Of a DNA stretch of 64,000 bases, positions 58,663 to 64,000 are shown one piece after another. A program made the position numbers and the translations under genes. The notes beneath the pieces were generated by a model, which saw nothing but the letters and a program-made list of their open reading frames with translations, made no database searches and was not told the DNA's origin. Positions within the stretch are counted from its first letter, which is position 1; each line of letters starts with the position of its first letter. The stretch lies in the NCBI GenBank assembly GCA_009809945.1, contig WTPW01001593.1, positions 6,004 through 70,003 on the forward strand, given 5' to 3'. The DNA comes from Gigaspora margarita (Eukaryota > Glomeromycota > Glomeromycetes > Diversisporales > Gigasporaceae).

Positions 58663-60419
58663 TTAGGTTTTTGGACTATGGGCTATAGTCGCTTAGGGAT
58701 ATTTATCCAGCTGTCTGGGATAGTTCTGAAGAAATAGAACTTTCTCAATCTACGGGCTGTGGTGACAAGGTCTTTGGGATTAGTTATTGGGAGTTTGACT
58801 TTGACATTTTTCAAGTTTCTGTGATCCCACGGGAGTTCAGGTTTGTTTGTGTGGTTCAAGTTTGTGTATGCGATAGGTAGCGGCTTCGGGATGAAATGGG
58901 TTTGGGCTATTTCTGCTAGGAACTCCTTTAAGATTTGTTGGTTGTCGATCGGGAAGTTGTATGAACCTGTCAATCTTAGGTCAGAGGGATGGTTGGTAGT
59001 TTCCTTTTAGTTCGAATATAGTCATTTGGGATCCTCTTGAAAGTGTAATAGTCACGCAGTATGTCTATGTGTCTACGGAAATCTGATGCATCTTTTGGTA
59101 GGAAAGGAAACAGGTGGGCAATCTCGCTGTCCAAGGCTTGGGGAGTAGCCGGTAGTAGCGGTTTAGGTTCCAAAATATTAAAGTATGATGGAGGTATCTT
59201 TTCGAAGGTATAGAATTTTCTGAGGTGTCAGACGTATTGTGATAAGTTACGTAAATCTGCAGGGTCAGTGATTGGGAATAGGTCTCGTGTCGATTCATTT
59301 AGTTCACTGGGGTCCTCTGGTAGCAGGGTACGGAAGTTGGCAAAATATGTATCAGGTAGTTGGAGAAAGCAGAAAATTTTTTTTAGGGCCCTGACGCTTT
59401 GCCGGGTATAGCGTCGATTAGCAATTGGCAGTTGGAACGGGATCAGTTCACTTATTTCTGTTAGTATTTCATCGGGGGTGCTCGGGAGTAGAATTAGAAG
59501 TTTGTCCAGAACTTCTCTAATATTTGCTCTGGTGCGTTCAAATTTTTTATTGTGATCAATTTTAGCGAATCCCCATAGGTAATATAGTTGTTGAGTGATA
59601 CTGTGTGCGTTCATATCTAGAAATTCCATGTTAGAAATAAAATCTATAACCAGTTTTTTCCTTAAGCTAAAGAATATTTGGTCCCGGTTGTTTTTTGTAG
59701 TAACTGGAACATCGTGTGTTTTTTTGTAACGGTCAATTGCCTTATTTAATAGCTGTGAAAATTCTTTTTGGTGTTGTGGTTGCAGCGCAGCTTTTCGAGT
59801 AAACGTACGAAAGAAGGCTATATCTCTGTAAGTCAACTTCAAGTTAATTGCATGAGGAATAGCTATTTGTGTAGGTGTTGTCGATACTTTATACTCTACA
59901 AATTCCAAGAGGGCTTCATGATTTTCCATTGCGTGAAGAATTTTGTCTGTGGTCCAAACTGTGGGATCGAAGGGGGTATAAGCTTTGTAGTCCTTTAATA
60001 TTTCTGTGTACCGGGATGAGATAATTCTATGCCAGTTGTCTGCGTTGGGGTCGATTAGTTCGAATTTTGGGATTTTACTACGGGGGTTGGAGAGTGCCTC
60101 GCTATATGTCAGTTTGGTAGGTGAGTCTTTACCGATGGTATTATTTGATGCTATTTCAATTTCCATTGATGAGTTAAGGTTTGGGTCGGAGGGCGGGGAG
60201 TCGGAAGGGTCATTATTTATGTCAAAGAAGTTGGCCTCATCCAGTTTGGATCGGGTGTCTGTGTCCTCAGAGTTTTGTTCTAGAATATTCTGGCTTATCT
60301 CATTTTGTCGATCTGTTGTGCACTGGTGATCGGTGTGGGAAATCGCATCGTGGGAATTTTGGATATATGGGTTCGATGGTGAGAAGACTATATTCAGTTG
60401 TGCAGACCGTGGGAGAAAT

Positions 60420-60599
60420 AGGACCCCGAAATATACATAGATAGGTCAGGTTAATTATAGGGTTACTAAAAAGGAAAGATCTGCAGAAAAAACGTTAAAA
60501 ATAAGCAAAAAAATTACTATAAATAGAAAAGATCTGCATAAAAAATCTCAAAAATAAGCAAACTCATACTTGACCTATCTATGTATATTTCGGGGTCCT
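60420..60599. mobile_element. 180-bp MITE, copy 2, with 8-bp duplication
   Basis: Same length and ~95% similar by eye to the copy at 248-427. Ends AGGACCCCGAAATATACATA and complement; duplication GGAGAAAT at 60412-60419 and 60600-60607. The duplication length fits hAT, P or Merlin types; the termini do not settle which. Inserted in LINE ORF1. Confidence 0.9.
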
Positions 60600-61016
60600 G
60601 GAGAAATTGATCTGTTGTTGTATTGTGTTGTGCTACTGACGTCATCTCTAGAATTTTCGGGGTTACAGGGCATCCCCCACTTTTTGTTAAGTTTGTGTCC
60701 AATAGTTCTATATCGTTATTATTAGCGGAGGGTGGATGGAAGATTTCTAGCGGTTCTTGGGTTATTCTTTGCCTCTTGGAGGGGGTTGTACCAGTGTCCT
60801 CTGAATCTACTTGCATAGGTTGGGCTTCGGTTGTGACCAGGGCGGGGGCCTGACTGTTGTCAGAGTTGGTATGTGTTGCCAACATAGTCGGCAACAGCTT
60901 TGTGTTGGGAGAAGTAGTTTTGTAAGTCGAGGTCCTAGTTTGCTTAATCTCTGTGTTCAAGTGCACAGGGAGGTAGTTATGGCACGTTCTAATAATTATT
61001 TAGTTATTTCGCAATA

Positions 61017-62039
61017 ATATGGGCGTATTGTATGTACTCTCTGCCGATTGTTTATTTGTTTACTTAGGATTTGCAGGTAATCAGGAAAGAGTTTTACTGG
61101 AATAACTTGCAAATATTGTATATTTAATTTAAAATATAATATATAATAATAAATAAAAAAACAAGGCAACAAAACTCTTTCCGATGATCATCTGGACCAA
61201 ATTTCAAACAGAAGAAAAACAAAAAGTTTTTTGTTAGAGCGTTGTCAGATACTTAAAGTACTGTAGGATAACACAATATACAGTTTTTTAAAAAAAGGTC
61301 ATCCACCACACTAGGGACTCCTCTTTTATATTCGGCATGCAAGCTAGAAGCATCGGTTGTGCAAGATAACTGGCAGTTGGTGCCCTTGGTACAAGAAATT
61401 CTAGTAAAGATGATGGTAGTCTTTGTCGATGAAGTATATGTAGTAAAACAATGGAGAACAACAAAAAAATGAGTTTTATCTTCCTATACTTTCCTTTAAA
61501 TTTGCTTCAAGTGATGTCTTTCGCTCCTTTGACTTTTCGAAATTTTGACAAAAGTAGGCGATTCAGCTTACCCCCTCCAAAAGATCAGCATTGTTTACAG
61601 CATCCAAATTGGGAAAGCGCCTATCTAATTGGAATCAAGTCACGAGCGAGTTTCTGGTCTAACGAAACAAACAATAAAGAACACGTGAGTTTTTTAGAGG
61701 AAAACTTCGATGCGAAATTTCTTTCTAGAAGGTTCTATAAGGTGCTAGATTCTCTATAGTCGTTCCAGGTTTTTTTATGATTTTTACGGACCTTACATAT
61801 AGTACATAAATAGATGTAGAATAGAGACTTGTCTGTTTAGTGTAGTATATAATTTTTATCATCTAGTACAGGTTTAATAGTACACTTTTCAGTTCTGTCA
61901 TTACTTCTTTTGTTTTTTCTATTTTTGTCTCTGTTTATTTCTTTTACATTTTGGTTATTTGTTTAGGTTAAGATAGTCCTCACCCATTTTTTCTTCCTCT
62001 TTATTTTCTTTTACTTGTTTTTTTTTCTTTTCTTTTAGG
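61017..62039. other. Region upstream of the LINE; unassigned 102-codon frame
   Basis: 61130-61170 (AAAATATAATATATAATAATAAATAAA) repeats a stretch at 10100-10130. A plus-strand frame at 61451-61759 (102 codons) has mixed composition (SFLEENFDAKFLSRRFYKVL) that looks more protein-like than its surroundings, but I recognise no family and see no splice context. It may be an eroded gene fragment. Not called as a gene. Confidence 0.35.
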
Positions 62040-62300
62040 ATAAGATTATCCTATCTAGTGGCTAGAGTAGGAAGAATTTAAAAGTTAGTCTTTGACAGGG
62101 CTGACAAAGTTCCCTAATTTTCTGTTGAAAGTTAGTGCGACAGGTCGCATCTGGGCACGATTTCTGCAGCCAGATGATATTGGACTTGCAATTGGAGGGT
62201 TTTATAATATGTAAAGTTTTATGTATATAAACTTATTAATATAGTACCAGTAAGACTGTCAAAGAAATAAAAAAAATAAATAAATAAATAAATAAAAAAA
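62040..62300 (+). repeat. Possible SINE-like segment with (AAAT)n tail
   Basis: Mixed-composition sequence with GCGACAGGTCGC and GCAGCCAGATGATATTGG ends in GTAAGACTGTCAAAGAAAT followed by AAATAAATAAATAAAT. The end resembles 2195-2240. No pol III boxes were recognised. 62310-62390 (AAAACTTGCAAAAACCTGTA) repeats 10150-10240. Confidence 0.4.
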
Positions 62301-62652
62301 AATTTTTTAAAAAACTTGCGAAAACTTGCAAAAACCTGTAAAATGTTTAAAAATTTGCAAAAAGCATGATTATGTGAATATAATAATTATTAATTGCAGA
62401 ATTGATATCATATTAGACATATATCAATTACTATTACTATCGATAATAATCAGCAGGGGTGTTGATTATCGATATATATCTTACCAGTTAGTAATCGATA
62501 TATATCAATATATAAAATTTGCTAATGTACTCTAAAACTAATATAAATAATTTGTGTAATGATCTATATCAATTGTATTACAATAGCCAATCAAAAGCAC
62601 TTTCCATCATGCTCATAGTAAATTGAAATATTTCCTTTTATAGAGGATAGGG

Positions 62653-64000
62653 TAGGGAATGGACCGGGTCGGGCGGGCTTTGTAGGGCCCAGGAAAAGAC
62701 CTAAAAAATATTTTTGGGCCCAAGCCCGGCCCGAAAAAAAAACCCCTGAATAGTGGGCCGTGCTGGGTTTTATTTTAAAATTAGGCCCGGCCTGCTCAGG
62801 CCCGCTCAGGCCAAGTCTATTAATTTATAAAAATAAAGTTTATAAATATTTATGTTGTACATCAAAATCGAATTTTTATGGTTTCTAAATTCCATTTAAT
62901 AACAATAAGTGGATTTAAAATTAACTTACAATTTAGTAATTATCAGATTATTAAAACAGATGAAATTGAATTCTATGTATTCATTATTTCTATAAGAATT
63001 CCAGATTCAAGTGCATTTTGAAACGTCGAACTTAAATTAATTTCTATGTTTCAGCAGGCTTTGGATAATATTTATGTTTATCGATCTCGATTCCAATTCA
63101 ATACATTCCATTAGAATTATTCATGTCTGCTAATTTGTTATAACATGTGAATGCCTTGTTTTCATTCTTTTCAATTCCATATCCGAAACAATATCGAGAC
63201 CAATATATTCCAGTTGGATAATTCATATCTGCCAACCATAATCGAATTTTTTGTAGTTAATTATTCTACAAGCCACGATAACTCCAATACAAAATTAACA
63301 TATCTAAGTTGTTTACGTTATCACAAAACCGCTTTAATTGAATTTTACGATCAATTATTCTAATAAATCCAATACAAAACCAACTAATATACTCTTACCC
63401 AAAATCTCCTATTCGCTTCACTACGATTGTCGTTTCCACTTTGTCCCCTTTTACTAGAAATAGACGCTTCACGTTAGTAGAGCACCCTAATCCTAAGTGT
63501 GAGTTTAAATCGTTACAGTAGCTATTGTAAGTACTGTGATTGAATTTTTACAATCATTCTACAAGTCACAAATTATTTTCGGTTTCAGAATCTAAAGCAC
63601 TTACCAGCACAAATATTTCCAGTTTCTTTGCTAGGTAGCAAAAATCAAAAAATTGGAAGCCTCTATAATGGCACCAAACAAACAACACATATGGTAGAAT
63701 AGAAATGAAAGAGAAGAGCATTGAAATGGGTTAAAACTGCTAAGGAAAGACAACCTGTAAATGACAGCTAGAACTATAGAAAATACAAAAAAATTGCATA
63801 CTGAGTCTGATTTTTGTTCGTCTAAAGTTTATTACAAATCAAGCATAATTGTATGAGTTTAAATATGATAATGAAAATCATGTGTCGACTACAATAAAAT
63901 AACGTTTTATAAATTAAAGTATAGGCCCATTGGGCTTAACCAGACCTGATTACAGGGCCTGAGCCCAGCCCAATATTTTAACGGGCCTAACACAGGCCCA
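62653..64000. mobile_element. Left part of a third GC-ended hAT-type element, cut by window end
   Basis: Starts TAGGGAATGGACCGGGTCGG, followed by GGGCCCAAGCCCGGCCCG blocks, then a ~1.1-kb AT-rich interior. At 63925-64000 it enters the mirrored GC-rich end (TAGGCCCATTGGGCTTAACC, GAGCCCAGCCCAATATTTTA). The terminal bases and right duplication lie outside. The 70-aa frame at 63151-63363 has no recognisable features. Similar to 14638-15585 and 48836-49484. Confidence 0.8.

Larger units (their letters stand above)
56934..60966 (-). pseudogene. LINE ORF1 remnant with ~55-residue repeats, broken by two elements
   Basis: The start at 60966 (MHLNTE) or a later ATG (MLATHTN) gives a polar, Ser/Thr/Pro-rich N-terminus with KRQR. 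Reading is interrupted by the 180-bp MITE, continues from 60411 to 59228, crosses an in-frame TGA (59228-59230), shifts frame near 58990, passes a TAG at 58683-58685, and is split by the 1515-bp element before ending ...IFNYED at 56934. Taking out each insertion with one duplication copy (188 and 1518 bp) keeps the frame. That would give about 775 codons. The C-terminal half consists of repeats of the pattern LFPITDPxDL ... LRKFYxFxxIPxxY ... LP (see findings). ORF1 of such LINEs is usually an RNA-binding protein; no zinc knuckle or RRM was recognised here. Confidence 0.75.
51772..61016 (-). mobile_element. Decayed LINE (non-LTR retrotransposon), minus strand, with two nested elements
   Basis: Read on the minus strand: ORF1 (60966-56934), ORF2 with APE endonuclease, reverse transcriptase and RNase H-like segments (56931 to ~52635), a 3' region, then poly(A) (poly(T) at 51772-51790 on the plus strand). 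Such elements copy themselves by target-primed reverse transcription. This copy has at least six stop codons, several frameshifts and two insertions (57148-58662, 60420-60599), so it is dead. The 5' edge near 61016 is approximate. Elements of this class could have supplied the machinery that moved the tRNA-headed retroposons in this window, but their 3' ends were not matched. Confidence 0.85.
49969..62526. mobile_element. 12.6-kb insertion with CATTAGSAAATTTTATA inverted ends
   Basis: The host arm is cut after GGAAGTAC (49968) and resumes at TCTAAAAC (62527). The insert starts ATTAGGAAATTTTATACATA and ends, read inverted, ATTAGCAAATTTTATATATT, followed on both sides by GATATATATCGAT-type repeats (49990-50165, 62400-62520). 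The target is GTAC or TA; its palindromic nature prevents an exact call. The core element is probably a small AT-rich TA-type transposon later enlarged by the LINE and other sequence. Confidence 0.65.
46938..62611. mobile_element. Nested element: ~600-bp inverted arms separated by later insertions
   Basis: The left arm 46938 to ~47560 (CATGATGGAAAGTC, TTACACAAATTATGTATATT, ATTTTTACTAATGCCACATG, CAACTAAAATAGTCTTGTA, TAATTAAGATCTCGAATATA) is found inverted on the right side in three pieces: ~48640-48835, 49493-49968 and 62527-62611. The gaps between pieces are a 649-bp hAT-type element and a 12.6-kb insertion. The original element was therefore about 2.4 kb with very long inverted ends. No transposase was seen in the ~1-kb middle. 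Outer target duplication not resolved. Confidence 0.75.

Noticed and set aside
61451-61759. 102-codon plus-strand frame
   Set aside because: Composition is fairly protein-like but no family, splice or promoter context was recognised; left uncalled.

Overview
The window is a strongly AT-rich piece of a eukaryotic nuclear genome. It has a small cluster of intron-rich housekeeping genes surrounded by a dense, nested mass of mostly non-autonomous transposable elements. Short spliceosomal introns, an Akr1-type palmitoyltransferase, Enp2/NOL10 and eL36 genes, a FAR1/MULE transposase with SWIM finger, an APE/RT/RNase H LINE and many hAT and TA-target elements fit an arbuscular mycorrhizal (Glomeromycotina, Rhizophagus-like) fungus. 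That assignment rests on gene style and repeat content and was not tested by a database search.

Layout. 1-14.6 kb: repeats only, namely fold-back palindromes, an outer inverted-repeat element (2484-6307) split by a hAT-type element, two tRNA-headed retroposon families and TA-flanked MITEs. 14.6-18.6 kb: a GC-rich hAT-type element beside a decayed MULE transposase gene carrying two in-frame TAG codons. 18.6-30.6 kb: repeats, including a ~2 kb array of ~320-bp palindromic units, a nested element with a ~1 kb tRNA-headed retroposon flanked by target-site duplications, and a tandem MITE pair split by a hAT-type element. 30.6-46 kb: the gene island. It holds a membrane-anchored protein with a possible lysozyme-like domain, AKR1 (9 exons, 734 aa), ENP2/NOL10 (13 exons, 667 aa) and RPL36 (3 exons, 103 aa). 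The exon models were built by hand from splice sites; the three spliced models close in frame. ENP2 and RPL36 diverge from a 148-bp shared promoter and both serve ribosome production.

46.5-62.6 kb: nested insertions. An element with ~600-bp inverted arms contains a palindrome, a hAT-type insertion and a 12.6-kb insertion. The latter holds a ~9-kb decayed LINE, which itself carries a 1515-bp PIF/Harbinger-like element and a 180-bp MITE. Removing those two restores the ORF1 frame at both sites. From 62653 to the window end lies the left part of another hAT-type element.

No intact transposase or reverse transcriptase was found, so all elements here look non-autonomous or dead. There is one 431-bp assembly gap (51341-51771) and a few single ambiguous bases.
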